Positions 46,848-54,562 are shown, counted from the first letter of the stretch. The stretch: DNA of 64,000 bases from Sulfitobacter noctilucicola (GCF_000622385.1 NZ_JASD01000008.1:620001-684000), one strand, 5' to 3'. The notes: generated by a model from the letters alone, not told the origin. Numbers and translations: made by a program.

Positions 46848-48538
46848 TGGTCCGTTTTTTCTCCCATGGCGACGGCTCAGGTCGGTCAGCGGTCGAGTAT
46901 CTCGTGGCAAAGGAGGTCGCCGCTTATACGGAAGACCGCAAACGCATCGCTGGTAAGACGGTCCGGCGAGATGTAGCCCCAGAAGTCCTGTCCGGCGATC
47001 CCGACCTGACATGCCACCTGATCGACAGCAACACCCGCAAATGGAGATACACATCGGGGGTCGTTGCATTCCATGCTGAGGACGATCCCTCGGAAGCACA
47101 GCAAGCCGATGTCATGCGGGATTTTGAGAAAGCCGCGTTTGCCGGGCTCGAAGCCGACCAAGCGAATATCCTCTGGGTGCGCCACCAGCACATGGGAAAC
47201 ACTGAGCTGCATTTCCTGATCCCCCGCGTCGAGCTCCATGGGAACCGGTCATTCAACCCTTCGCCTCCAGGTTCGGAGCACTTCTTCAATGCGTTCCGTG
47301 ACTATTGGAATGCCCAAGAAGGCTGGGTCAGTCCTGAAGAGTCGGAGCGGAAACGGATGGTCAAACCTGTTTTCGATCTCGGCGACCGAAAGAGCATCAA
47401 AGAAACCATCCAGACCTTGATCCTTCAGAAGATCGAGGCTGGCGAAGTTCGCAATCACACGGATGTTCGCGTTGTCTTAAGCGAACTGGATGGCATTGAA
47501 TTCAAACCACTGTCCGAGAAACAGCTTGAGAAGCGCCGAAAGGCCGATGCCGAAGAGGCGAAAGGCGGGAAGCCACGCCGTCGCGACACACGGATTACAA
47601 TGCGTCTTTCAGGCACCTCGGACAGCCAAAACACCTTCAGACTAGAGGATCGCATTTTCCATGAAACCTGGACCGCAGATGAATACTTTGCTGCAAAGCC
47701 TGCAAGCGAAGGTGGAGACGCAAAGCCACGCCACCGAAGAGCAGACCCAGCAGATGTTGAACGACTTCGAGCAGCGTTTGTCGCAAGCGTTGAACGCCGC
47801 GCTGCGAAAAGTCGATCACGATATGCGCGCCCTCGAAAGGCTGAGCAGCTCACTGAACGACCGGACGACCCACGAGATCGAGGCGCAGGCCAGCAAAATC
47901 CTGGACGCGACAGCAGCGTTGGAAGAGAGCCGGAGGGAATGGCGCACGGTGACCTGGAAGACGATGCTGCCGACCTACCTGGCCGGGGTCTTTCTGACCT
48001 CCTGGGTGCTCTTGATGGCGGTGCAGCTGACCTTTCCAGAGCAACCGTCAACGGTCGAAACGCCGGGGCTGGCAACATTCGGTCTGGAAGGGACACGCGT
48101 GACCCGTGGCCTTGGAGGCTTGGGCCAAGTGGTCAACCTTCCGCCTGGGGTGACCCTAGCCAACTGTCCCGTGCCCAATCTGGGCGGAGGCGAAGTCTGC
48201 GTCGAAACAGCCAGAACGAGGTAAGCTATGTCACATCATCAATTGACGCCCTTCGAGACAGCATTATTGCGCGCTGTAGAAGATCTGAACGCAACCTTCG
48301 AAGCTGGTTTGAAGAACGCGAGTGCTTCTCCGAAAGAGTTGGAGAATTTGCAGAACGACTTCGACGGTTTCGTGAAGGAATTGGAGGCGCGTTTGAACGG
48401 TTTGGAAGCGCAACAAAACGAACTACGACAACTCTTGAAAACTGGCTGATGCAGCTTGCGAAAAAGCGAGGGGTACACGGACTCGAAAACGCTGGAGCGA
48501 AGCCTGATAGATCATTTCCGTCAGGGCCTGAAATTTGA
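46844..48538 (+). CDS. mobA: Relaxase MobA, ColE1/MbeA-like
   Basis: A 564-residue DNA relaxase that nicks and attaches to the transfer origin. The catalytic Tyr is Y19 (SAVEYLVAKEV), the same position as in MbeA. Motif III is H114-x6-E121-x-H123 in WVRHQHMGNTELHFLIPRVEL; ColE1 has H-x6-E-x-N, so the last residue differs (HEH). The C-terminal half is Arg/Ser-rich and coexists with two overlapping genes in another frame. Start ATG at 46844 overlaps mobC stop. Length similar to MbeA (517). Confidence 0.88.
   Translation: MMVRFFSHGDGSGRSAVEYLVAKEVAAYTEDRKRIAGKTVRRDVAPEVLSGDPDLTCHLIDSNTRKWRYTSGVVAFHAEDDPSEAQQADVMRDFEKAAFAGLEADQANILWVRHQHMGNTELHFLIPRVELHGNRSFNPSPPGSEHFFNAFRDYWNAQEGWVSPEESERKRMVKPVFDLGDRKSIKETIQTLILQKIEAGEVRNHTDVRVVLSELDGIEFKPLSEKQLEKRRKADAEEAKGGKPRRRDTRITMRLSGTSDSQNTFRLEDRIFHETWTADEYFAAKPASEGGDAKPRHRRADPADVERLRAAFVASVERRAAKSRSRYARPRKAEQLTERPDDPRDRGAGQQNPGRDSSVGREPEGMAHGDLEDDAADLPGRGLSDLLGALDGGAADLSRATVNGRNAGAGNIRSGRDTRDPWPWRLGPSGQPSAWGDPSQLSRAQSGRRRSLRRNSQNEVSYVTSSIDALRDSIIARCRRSERNLRSWFEERECFSERVGEFAERLRRFREGIGGAFERFGSATKRTTTTLENWLMQLAKKRGVHGLENAGAKPDRSFPSGPEI
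47661..48224 (+). CDS. MobB-like membrane accessory, nested in the relaxase gene
   Basis: A 187-residue protein encoded in the +1 frame inside mobA. Features: N-terminal coiled coil (TLLQSLQAKVETQSHATEEQ), then one membrane segment at about residues 103-123 (LPTYLAGVFLTSWVLLMAVQ), and a Gly/Pro-rich tail. This fits MobB/MbeB in size, overlap and membrane anchoring, since ColE1 mbeB is also contained in mbeA. The good coding quality in a frame overlapping another gene argues that it is real. The gene name is by analogy. Confidence 0.75.
   Translation: MKPGPQMNTLLQSLQAKVETQSHATEEQTQQMLNDFEQRLSQALNAALRKVDHDMRALERLSSSLNDRTTHEIEAQASKILDATAALEESRREWRTVTWKTMLPTYLAGVFLTSWVLLMAVQLTFPEQPSTVETPGLATFGLEGTRVTRGLGGLGQVVNLPPGVTLANCPVPNLGGGEVCVETARTR
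48228..48449 (+). CDS. MobD-like small coiled-coil protein, nested in the relaxase gene
   Basis: A 73-residue soluble helix-rich protein (QLTPFETALLRAVEDLNATF, then KELEARLNGLEAQQNELRQ) in the same +1 frame as the MobB-like gene, 3 bases after it, with GAGG before the ATG. ColE1 encodes MbeD (78 residues) in exactly this position. Role in ColE1 is entry exclusion or mobilization help; here by analogy. Confidence 0.65.
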   Translation: MSHHQLTPFETALLRAVEDLNATFEAGLKNASASPKELENLQNDFDGFVKELEARLNGLEAQQNELRQLLKTG

Positions 48539-48585
48539 GCTGTGGTTGCATCGGGCAGTCCAAGAGGCGACTGCCCGACACGCTG

Positions 48586-48702
48586 TTACTTACGTTTGAT
48601 CGTCTCGACCACATGCGTAGACTTCTTTTTCTGTGCCTTCTTAACAGTGGTGAAGCGTCCGGTTTTGGCACTGCGGCCGACTTTGAAAGATTTCTTAGCC
48701 AT
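48586..48702 (-). CDS. 38-residue Lys/Arg-rich protein, function unknown
   Basis: The reading frame starts MAKKSFKVGRSAKTGRFT and ends ...VVETIKRK: 38 residues, about one third Lys or Arg, none acidic except one Glu. AAGGAA lies six bases upstream of the ATG. It lies on the opposite strand just after the relaxase gene, convergent with it. Similar tiny basic proteins occur on alphaproteobacterial plasmids; I cannot name one. Nucleic acid binding is likely from composition only. Confidence 0.62.
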   Translation of the reverse strand: MAKKSFKVGRSAKTGRFTTVKKAQKKKSTHVVETIKRK

Positions 48703-49053
48703 GATGATTTCCTTATAGGCATAGTGTTTCAGTGGGCGGGCGGCATGCCGCCCGCCTAATTTTCAAAATCGTGTTAGCCTATTCTGGAACCAGAATGGGC
48801 CACGCACGCAGCCCAAACGCTTTCGCGTAGAGCCGGGTGCCGGATTTCGGACATGTCCGCCAAGGGCGGAAAACGTACCGATATCCGGGCGGTGGAGTGA
48901 ATGAACGTTTCGTCATCTCACCGTCCTTCGTCGGGGCGTATATTGCCTTTTGGCCCGAAATCCGCTAATGCAGCCCTGCTAGGAGACTGATTTGGGCTTA
49001 CGGGAGGCTCTGCATCGTCAAGCCCCGGTTAGCACGACACAGAATTCGTTTGG
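48703..49053. other. Palindrome-rich spacer, no gene seen
   Basis: About 350 bases without a believable gene. It includes ATTCTGG-AA-CCAGAAT (48781-48796), the 12-bp palindrome CGGACATGTCCG (48848-48859) and the stem TCCGCC-AAG-GGCGGA (48856-48870). Dense palindromes at a plasmid-like region could be a resolution or regulatory site. Promoters for the 38-residue gene and others may also be here. Confidence 0.4.
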
Positions 49054-49077
49054 AGGCTCAGGCTGCAACCTGAGCCT
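49054..49077 (-). terminator. Hairpin after the ImmA/IrrE gene
   Basis: AGGCTCAGG/CCTGAGCCT (49054-49062 with 49069-49077), a perfect 9-bp stem with six-base loop just downstream of the minus-strand immA-like stop. The run of T is poor, so it may be a weak terminator or mRNA end stabiliser. Confidence 0.5.
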
Positions 49078-49084
49078 TCGTTCG

Positions 49085-49624
49085 TTAGAGCCTTCCCTTC
49101 TTTTTAAGGTAGCGAAGTCGATGCCCGGCCGCTTCGAACGACACACCATGGCGTTCCATCAGCGACTGTTCGTCATCCAAGTGGTCGCAGAATCCGTCTG
49201 GCATCAGCAATTCCGCAGCAAACTGATTGGCTTGAGGCTCGGCGAGCTTATAGGTTGGCACGCTTTCACCAAGGGCTTTGCGCGTATGTGGTACGTTAGT
49301 ATGCATCGCGAAGTGTCCAAGTTCGTGCGCCGCGGTAAAACGACCGCGACCCTCCCCCCGACACGCAGCCTCATAGACATCCTCCCTTAGCTGGATAAAT
49401 TCACCTTTCGGACAGGTTAGGCCCTCGGCTCCATCCATTTCAGCATGCGTTCCGACTTCAAAGCGAACCATGTTTAACTTTTGGTCCAAAACAAGCTCGA
49501 TCAGCTCAATCACAGGAAAATATGCATGATCCGAGAGGCCGAAACGGTTGCGGATACTCGTCGCAACCCCTCGGATATTGTCCCAGCTTCGGGAGGGGAC
49601 AATATAGTCTTGGCTTTGGCTCAT
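49085..49624 (-). CDS. ImmA/IrrE family metallopeptidase
   Basis: A 179-residue zinc protease with HELGH (in TAAHELGHFAMHTN) and the following Glu-containing helix (EPQANQFAAELLMP), as in ImmA and IrrE. These usually cleave the partner XRE repressor to switch on mobile-element or stress genes. The start overlaps the XRE gene stop by ATGA. Confidence 0.88.
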   Translation of the reverse strand: MSQSQDYIVPSRSWDNIRGVATSIRNRFGLSDHAYFPVIELIELVLDQKLNMVRFEVGTHAEMDGAEGLTCPKGEFIQLREDVYEAACRGEGRGRFTAAHELGHFAMHTNVPHTRKALGESVPTYKLAEPQANQFAAELLMPDGFCDHLDDEQSLMERHGVSFEAAGHRLRYLKKKGRL

Positions 49625-49983
49625 TCGGAGCCCTCCTTGCGACCAAGGACAGCCAAAATCTCATGCAGCTCATCGTCCGTCAATGTGTCCATTCTGCGTG
49701 CCATCAGACCTGCTGTGTCGCGTTGCAGTGTCGTATTTGCTTCAAGCGTGAAGGCCTTACGGGACCGATCAGCCGCGCTTCGGAGAACTTCCGCTGCATC
49801 ACCGACAAGGCGATAGGTTTGAATCACGAGTTCTTCGAACCCTGAAGGGGGCGATTTCTTTCCTGTCTCGACCGCAGAAACAAACGCGGACGATTTTTCA
49901 AGACGCTTGGCCATATCCAGCAGGCGCTCGTCTTTATCTATTCGGAGTTTTCGCAGTTCCTTCCCAATTTCGGTTGTTGTCAT
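49621..49983 (-). CDS. XRE-family repressor, partner of the ImmA/IrrE protease
   Basis: A 120-residue protein with an N-terminal helix-turn-helix: TEIGKELRKLRIDKDERLLDM, KRLEKSSAFVSAVETGKKSPP, and a helical C-terminal half. The promoter region before it holds repeats of GGTTAAC, likely its own operators. Translationally coupled to the protease gene. A plausible signal-to-derepression pair. Confidence 0.85.
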   Translation of the reverse strand: MTTTEIGKELRKLRIDKDERLLDMAKRLEKSSAFVSAVETGKKSPPSGFEELVIQTYRLVGDAAEVLRSAADRSRKAFTLEANTTLQRDTAGLMARRMDTLTDDELHEILAVLGRKEGSE

Positions 49984-50000
49984 GGTCCGTCTCCCATTGT

Positions 50001-50052
50001 GGTTAACGCAATTTAACACTTTGGGTCTCCAAAATCAACCTCTTTGGTTAAC
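50001..50052 (-). promoter_or_regulatory. Probable operator and promoter of the XRE/ImmA pair
   Basis: GGTTAAC occurs at 50001-50007 and 50046-50052, flanking a minus-strand promoter-like pair TTGATT / TTAAAT (16-base gap). Two half-site repeats at 45-base spacing suit autoregulation by the XRE protein. Not experimentally supported. Confidence 0.5.
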
Positions 50053-50123
50053 ATGATAATCCTCAGTGGTTTCTGAGTTTGAATTGTGTGCTTATGGAGT
50101 TGTCCGACTCCGCGGTGACAGGC

Positions 50124-50927
50124 TCAAATCTTCAACACGAAGGCTGGGTCGAACCTCACTCCTTCACCCGGATAGCCCCGCTGGTTCGTAATGAAACGGA
50201 TTTCACCTTTTTCCCCTGCTCCGGTCCAGTTCTCGCCTTCATGGCTATGACCCCATATCCAAGTGTGGATCTCGAAGGCGCGGATTTCGTCCCAAAGATC
50301 GCAGGCGAACCCGTTGGTCATTGCGCGCTTTTCGTGGCCGCCGATTGTGCGCACTGGTGAGATCAGTTGGCGGACCGGCAGATGATGGGTCATGACGACA
50401 GTGGGGCCGCTATACGGTTCTCTAAGCCTGCTCAGCATGGCAGTCTTGTCGAGGGCATGACGTTCAAGCATGTCATCGATGGAAAAGCGTGTCTTGGGGG
50501 CGGTGCGAATGGCACGATAATCCTGCATGTAGGCGGACACCATCATCCGTGCCAAATATTCGAATGGTGGATAGAGCTTTAGATCAGTCCATAGGGTGGC
50601 ACCAATGATGCGGACGCCAGCAATCTCCGTCGTTGCACCGTGGAGCACGCGGATGTCGAGGCCTTCACTGCGTAGGGTCTCAAGCTGCCGTTCTTCGTCT
50701 TCCAGAAGGTCAGACCAGATCGACCCGTAGGGCTCATGATTGCCCCAGATCAGCACAACAGGGCAGCCATATTTGCGCGCCGCGCGTGCCGGGATGTCCA
50801 GATGACGGCCCATCGTATGCGTGTCGCCAGCAATCAAAACCCCGTCCACTGGCGCGGTCAGATCAGGCAGGTCGAAGCCGTTCCAGAATTCATCATGCAG
50901 GTCACTCCAGACCAAGAAATGTGCCAT
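50124..50927 (-). CDS. Metallophosphoesterase
   Basis: A 267-residue calcineurin-like phosphoesterase with all metal motifs: WSDLHDEFW, GDTHT, WGNHEPYG, THHLPV and WGHSHEG. The substrate is unknown (nucleotides, nucleic-acid ends, cyclic nucleotides and phosphoproteins are family options). It is last in a small co-directional group with a 75-residue protein and another phosphoesterase. Confidence 0.85.
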   Translation of the reverse strand: MAHFLVWSDLHDEFWNGFDLPDLTAPVDGVLIAGDTHTMGRHLDIPARAARKYGCPVVLIWGNHEPYGSIWSDLLEDEERQLETLRSEGLDIRVLHGATTEIAGVRIIGATLWTDLKLYPPFEYLARMMVSAYMQDYRAIRTAPKTRFSIDDMLERHALDKTAMLSRLREPYSGPTVVMTHHLPVRQLISPVRTIGGHEKRAMTNGFACDLWDEIRAFEIHTWIWGHSHEGENWTGAGEKGEIRFITNQRGYPGEGVRFDPAFVLKI

Positions 50928-50932
50928 ACGAC

Positions 50933-51160
50933 TTACTTTCTCATGATTTTGGGGAAGCGGTCTGGATCAATCCACTGCTTGCCATCCTTGGGTGCGCCCC
51001 ATGGGTTGCCAAACAGTTTGTCGGCTGGGGCATCCTCAAATGCCAGATCACACGCGTTGAGAGCGCGTCTGGCGCGCTTGTGTTCGGCCTTCTTGAATGC
51101 CTTGTCGCTGGCCGCCTTTGTCATCCCGCAAATCGGTGTCTTTCTGTACGAGCGGGCCAT
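50933..51160 (-). CDS. 75-residue basic hypothetical protein between two phosphoesterases
   Basis: A 75-residue cytoplasmic protein, basic in its first half (MARSYRKTPICGMTKAASDK). No family. The start 51160 has AAGGA upstream and follows the stop of the upstream phosphoesterase by one base; the downstream phosphoesterase is six bases away. Its coupling with both suggests a common role. Confidence 0.6.
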   Translation of the reverse strand: MARSYRKTPICGMTKAASDKAFKKAEHKRARRALNACDLAFEDAPADKLFGNPWGAPKDGKQWIDPDRFPKIMRK

Positions 51161-51161
51161 C

Positions 51162-51728
51162 TCAAATTTCCTTCGCATTGTGCTCAACATCAGCCCAGTG
51201 TTTGTTCACTGGCAGCGTCTTGGCGCGGCGGGCGATGTCCTCAAAGCGGACGGGCATGTAGTCCCAGACATCAACGCCCGCGTTCACGCTGTTGCGGGAC
51301 CCGCGCCAGTTGTTGTGAACATGGCCGAAGATCTGAAGCGCATCGCGGCGGGCGTGGTTCCAAGTGATCATGGGGTAGTGGCAGAGCGTGTGCGCCTGGT
51401 TCTGCGGTCCATCCCGGACCTCGGCCAGATGGGTGACGCTCGTCCATGGAAGCGCCTGTGTCGGTTCAAGGTCATGGTTGCCGACGATCAGATGCTTTTC
51501 TGCGCCGGGCAGCTTGTCGAATAGCTTGCGCAGCCAGTCGGTGTCTTTGGCCTTTGGTCCATGGGCGAAGTCGCCAATGATCCAGAGCGCGTCCGTGGGG
51601 CCGACCATGGCCCATAGGTTTTGCATCAGAACCGCGTCCATGTGGCTCGCTGACCGGAATGGGCGCTTACAGAACTTGATGACGTTCTCATGCCCGAAAT
51701 GCGGGTCGGCGGTGTACCAGTTGGTCAT
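51162..51728 (-). CDS. Metallophosphoesterase, second copy
   Basis: A 188-residue protein of the calcineurin-like family: YTADPHFGH, IGDFAHG, VGNHDLE, CHYPMITWNH and GHVHNN are all present. This short form is common in phages and plasmids. Start 51728 (GGAGAAAAGAC upstream) preferred over longer frame. Only distantly like the neighbouring phosphoesterase, so not a recent duplication. Confidence 0.84.
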   Translation of the reverse strand: MTNWYTADPHFGHENVIKFCKRPFRSASHMDAVLMQNLWAMVGPTDALWIIGDFAHGPKAKDTDWLRKLFDKLPGAEKHLIVGNHDLEPTQALPWTSVTHLAEVRDGPQNQAHTLCHYPMITWNHARRDALQIFGHVHNNWRGSRNSVNAGVDVWDYMPVRFEDIARRAKTLPVNKHWADVEHNAKEI

Positions 51729-51908
51729 GTCTTTTCTCCGTCGTCTGTCGTCGGCGGAGCGGCAATCTGGCGAAGCGGAGATGGGAATCATCAAAGGCGA
51801 ACAGCGCGATGCCGCCCGCCATATGTGGGGGCGCTACAGGGTGATATGTACGCGTTTGATGTTCATGCGGCTCTCATAACGCCTTCCGGTGCGTCTGGCT
51901 ATCCCTGT

Positions 51909-52757
51909 TCACAGATCCATGTCTGAGGCTTCCACCTCTTCGCCCGTCAGGGCCTCGACAATCTGCCGATCCAACTCGGCCATATGTTGGCGACCAAGCT
52001 CAAAGTCTTCCAATGAGAACCCGATGACAGTGCTGCCTGGTTCGCCGCGATAGCGGACGGTGAAGGTCGCAATGCACCCAGTCTTGATGTCCTCGTCACG
52101 CGGATAGGTGAAGCGGTATTCGACGTTGTTGCGATAGTGCTGGGCATTGCCGCACAACTCGTATTCTGAGCGGCGAACGCTGCCCGAGGCGAAGTTTTCT
52201 TCGTGGACCAAAGGAGGCAGGGCGTCCAGATCGGCAATGAACCCGTCTTCGCCCCAGGCATAGGTCAGGGTCATCTCGCGACCGTTGATCTCGACGCGCG
52301 AGGGCGGACCATAGGTTTCTTCGATCTGGGCTTTCAGTTCCAGTGGTTCGGGCAGCTGATCACTTGGCTGACGGATCGAGCGATGGATGGCCATGGGGCG
52401 CTGTTCCATTACATCCGACGATAGCATCGCGGTGAGCTGGTCCTGATCGGCCTTCGCGAGGCGTCCATTGATGCCGACATCACCGATGCGCGTGAACTTC
52501 TGATAGGTGAACTCAAAGACGTTCCCATCTGGCGACTGCACCCGCAGAACTTCACTCTCGCTTGTTGGGGCAGCGTCGCTGCGTTCTGCGTAGACTGACA
52601 AGATGTCATCCAGTGGGTCGCCGGGCTGGAGTCCAAGGATTTCGTAGGGGTATGGGCGTGCTTCCGGTGCGGGCAATGGCGTCAAGACATTCTCAGCCAT
52701 GGCTGGCTGCGTCAGTGAGGTCATGGTGAGGGCTATGGTCAGCGATGTGCGGATCAT
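51909..52757 (-). CDS. Periplasmic hypothetical protein coupled to a ParA-like ATPase
   Basis: A 282-residue protein with a signal peptide (cleavage after QPAMA). The mature part has YEILGLQPGDPLDDILSVYAER, reminiscent of a lipoprotein-type repeat, and a C-terminal half with paired Cys (ELCGNAQHY, KTGCIATF). No family recognised. It overlaps the upstream ParA gene by ATGA. A periplasmic protein paired to a cytoplasmic ATPase is odd; they may only share an mRNA. Confidence 0.65.
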   Translation of the reverse strand: MIRTSLTIALTMTSLTQPAMAENVLTPLPAPEARPYPYEILGLQPGDPLDDILSVYAERSDAAPTSESEVLRVQSPDGNVFEFTYQKFTRIGDVGINGRLAKADQDQLTAMLSSDVMEQRPMAIHRSIRQPSDQLPEPLELKAQIEETYGPPSRVEINGREMTLTYAWGEDGFIADLDALPPLVHEENFASGSVRRSEYELCGNAQHYRNNVEYRFTYPRDEDIKTGCIATFTVRYRGEPGSTVIGFSLEDFELGRQHMAELDRQIVEALTGEEVEASDMDL

Positions 52758-53524
52758 GCGACGGCCTTTCTTTTGATGGGATAAGCGGACAGGCCGTCGA
52801 AGGATTCGAGACGATGACCGTTCAAGGCAAACTCGACCTCAAAGGCAAAACGTTGGACAGCAGTCCAAGCAAATTGCGCCTCGCGGTATCGGGCAAAGCC
52901 GGGCTTGTCAGGCCGACAGGCAAGCGATGCAGTGAAGTGTCCTATATCACCGTTGAGGATTTGATCAGACAATGCCTCAGCCCAAGGAAGTTCTGATGGG
53001 AACACCGCGTGATGGCCGAAGGTGCGGCGCGTTTCAACGGCCTCCGCCGCGCCATTCCGGCAGCCGTTGACCAGGCACATCAGATCTTCGGTTGGCCCCA
53101 AGTATTCGTCGATGCCGTCGAGAATACACCGTGCCTCGAACGGACTGATCGCGGGGGCGATGACCAGATCGGCGACGCCGAGAGCAGCAATCTGTGGCTC
53201 CCGAATACGCGCGGCCGTGTCGATCAGCAGAATATCAATACCCCGTTCATCAGCAGCAGCGGCGCTGTCCTCAACTTCCTCAGGCGTCCGGCATTCGATC
53301 AGCTCAAGCCGGGGTGGGCGAAACTTGCAGGCCGCCATCTGCTTTATCCAGTTTTGCAATGTCGATGGATGCGGACCGCTTGGATTGCTGCCCGCCAGGT
53401 CTGTGCAGTCCATCACCGCTACGCGCTTACCTTGCGCGAGAAAGCCAGAGGCAAGCGCCATTGTAGCGATAGTGCGACCGGAGCCACCCTTGCTCGCAAA
53501 GAAGGTGATGGTGTGCATCGACAT
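52754..53524 (-). CDS. ParA-like ATPase with altered P-loop
   Basis: A 256-residue protein of the ParA/MinD superfamily. Deviant Walker A is ASKGGSGRTIAT (K12-G-G-S-G-R17-T18): the first Lys is kept but the P-loop Lys is Arg. Walker B-like DILLIDTAA and RIREPQIAAL follow. ParA proteins partition DNA or place proteins. Without ParB nearby and with Arg in the P-loop, a partition role is doubtful. Start at 53524 or 53518. Diverges from a small XRE gene across an AT-rich operator-like region. Confidence 0.75.
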   Translation of the reverse strand: MSMHTITFFASKGGSGRTIATMALASGFLAQGKRVAVMDCTDLAGSNPSGPHPSTLQNWIKQMAACKFRPPRLELIECRTPEEVEDSAAAADERGIDILLIDTAARIREPQIAALGVADLVIAPAISPFEARCILDGIDEYLGPTEDLMCLVNGCRNGAAEAVETRRTFGHHAVFPSELPWAEALSDQILNGDIGHFTASLACRPDKPGFARYREAQFAWTAVQRFAFEVEFALNGHRLESFDGLSAYPIKRKAVA

Positions 53525-53541
53525 GAACCGTCTATTGCTCA

Positions 53542-53581
53542 AAATACATATTATAGTTGATAACATTAAAGTATGTAATTT
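53542..53581. promoter_or_regulatory. AT-rich imperfect palindrome between ParA and XRE genes
   Basis: AAAATACATA (53541-53550) and TATGTAATTT (53572-53581) form an imperfect inverted repeat around a very AT-rich core. Position between divergent genes, one of them an XRE protein, makes it a candidate operator. Confidence 0.4.
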
Positions 53582-53596
53582 CCAATGGTCAGGCGC

Positions 53597-53809
53597 ATGG
53601 ATATGCGCAAATTGGTTGGAAATAACTTCGCACGCCTGCGGCGAGAAAAAGGCCTCACACAGGAACAGATCGAAGAACGTTCAGGCTTCAGTCAGCAATA
53701 TCTAAGTGGCTTGGAGCGCGGGAAACGTAACCCAACGGTGATCACCCTCTACGAGTTGGCGCAAGCTTTGGACGTAGATCATGTTGAGTTGGTTTCGCCG
53801 ACCAAATGA
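53597..53809 (+). CDS. Small XRE-family DNA-binding protein
   Basis: A 70-residue protein consisting of one helix-turn-helix: VGNNFARLRREKGLTQEQIE, ERSGFSQQYLSGLERGKRNP, TVITLYELAQALDVDHVELV. Start MDMRKL at 53597; ATG at 53585 also possible. Likely represses itself and the divergent ParA gene. Confidence 0.82.
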   Translation: MDMRKLVGNNFARLRREKGLTQEQIEERSGFSQQYLSGLERGKRNPTVITLYELAQALDVDHVELVSPTK

Positions 53810-53833
53810 TCGCCCACTCTTAAACAACGCCGG

Positions 53834-54562
53834 TCACTCAGAAAAGAAGAGCTCCGCAAGGCCATCAAGGTGACACTTCGATTTTCGCCAATCACTGACA
53901 TGAACATCGATCAGTTTCCAGAAGGCGGACCCATGATCATGATGCTTCAGATGTGCAAGCTCATGGATCAGAACATAGTCAATACAGTCCCGTGGTGCCT
54001 TTACCAAATGAGGGTTAACGATAATCTCGCCCGACGGAGAACAACTGCCCCACTGACGGGACATCTCCAACAACCGGAAAGTCGGAACCGTATCTACCCA
54101 TGGCAGTTTGTTTGAAAGGGTGCCTATGCGGCGGGCCAGATAGTCACGACCCGTCACACGATACCAGGCTCGTATCCGCCCCTTGATGTCGTCCCGAGAG
54201 GCTTTCAAGGTCTGGACCTCCAGTCGGTTGCCACGCAGCCGAGCAGGACCAGGCTTACCATCGACGGGGATGACCTTGAGCATGTATCGACGGCCCAGGT
54301 AGAGCACCTGTTCGCCGGATACGTATTCCTTGGGCCTGACATGGGCATATCTCTCTCTGGCCTCGCTCACATGCCCCACCACCCAACGGGCCCGCTTCTG
54401 GACGGCGGCCTTTATGTTGTCATCGGAGAACCCTGGTGGGGCATCGACGGCCACCGATCCATCAGGATTAACGTGGATGGCGACGCGGGACCGTCGGGTT
54501 TCATCCACGGTAACTTGATAGGGAATCCGATCATCGCCGTATGCCAGAACAAAGCTCGTCAT
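53834..54562 (-). CDS. YgjP/DUF45-type zinc metalloprotease, coupled to hsdR
   Basis: A 242-residue protein of the DUF45 (M48-like) family: RLLEMSRQWGSCSPSGEIIVNP and the zinc motif LIHELAHLKHHDHGSAFWKLI. Such proteins are frequent next to type I restriction genes; their role there is unknown. The start overlaps the hsdR stop by ATGA (54559-54562), so it is the last gene of the long operon. Confidence 0.85.
   Translation of the reverse strand: MTSFVLAYGDDRIPYQVTVDETRRSRVAIHVNPDGSVAVDAPPGFSDDNIKAAVQKRARWVVGHVSEARERYAHVRPKEYVSGEQVLYLGRRYMLKVIPVDGKPGPARLRGNRLEVQTLKASRDDIKGRIRAWYRVTGRDYLARRIGTLSNKLPWVDTVPTFRLLEMSRQWGSCSPSGEIIVNPHLVKAPRDCIDYVLIHELAHLKHHDHGSAFWKLIDVHVSDWRKSKCHLDGLAELFFSE

Noticed and set aside
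48423-48722. Minus-strand frame of 99 codons at the end of the relaxase gene
   Set aside because: The better gene in this place is the 38-residue frame with AAGGAA before its start; the 99-codon frame is in another frame and without family likeness.
50736-51524. Long plus-strand frame (262 codons)
   Set aside because: It lies opposite two phosphoesterase genes with intact motifs, and shows no family likeness. Shadow of GC-rich coding sequence.
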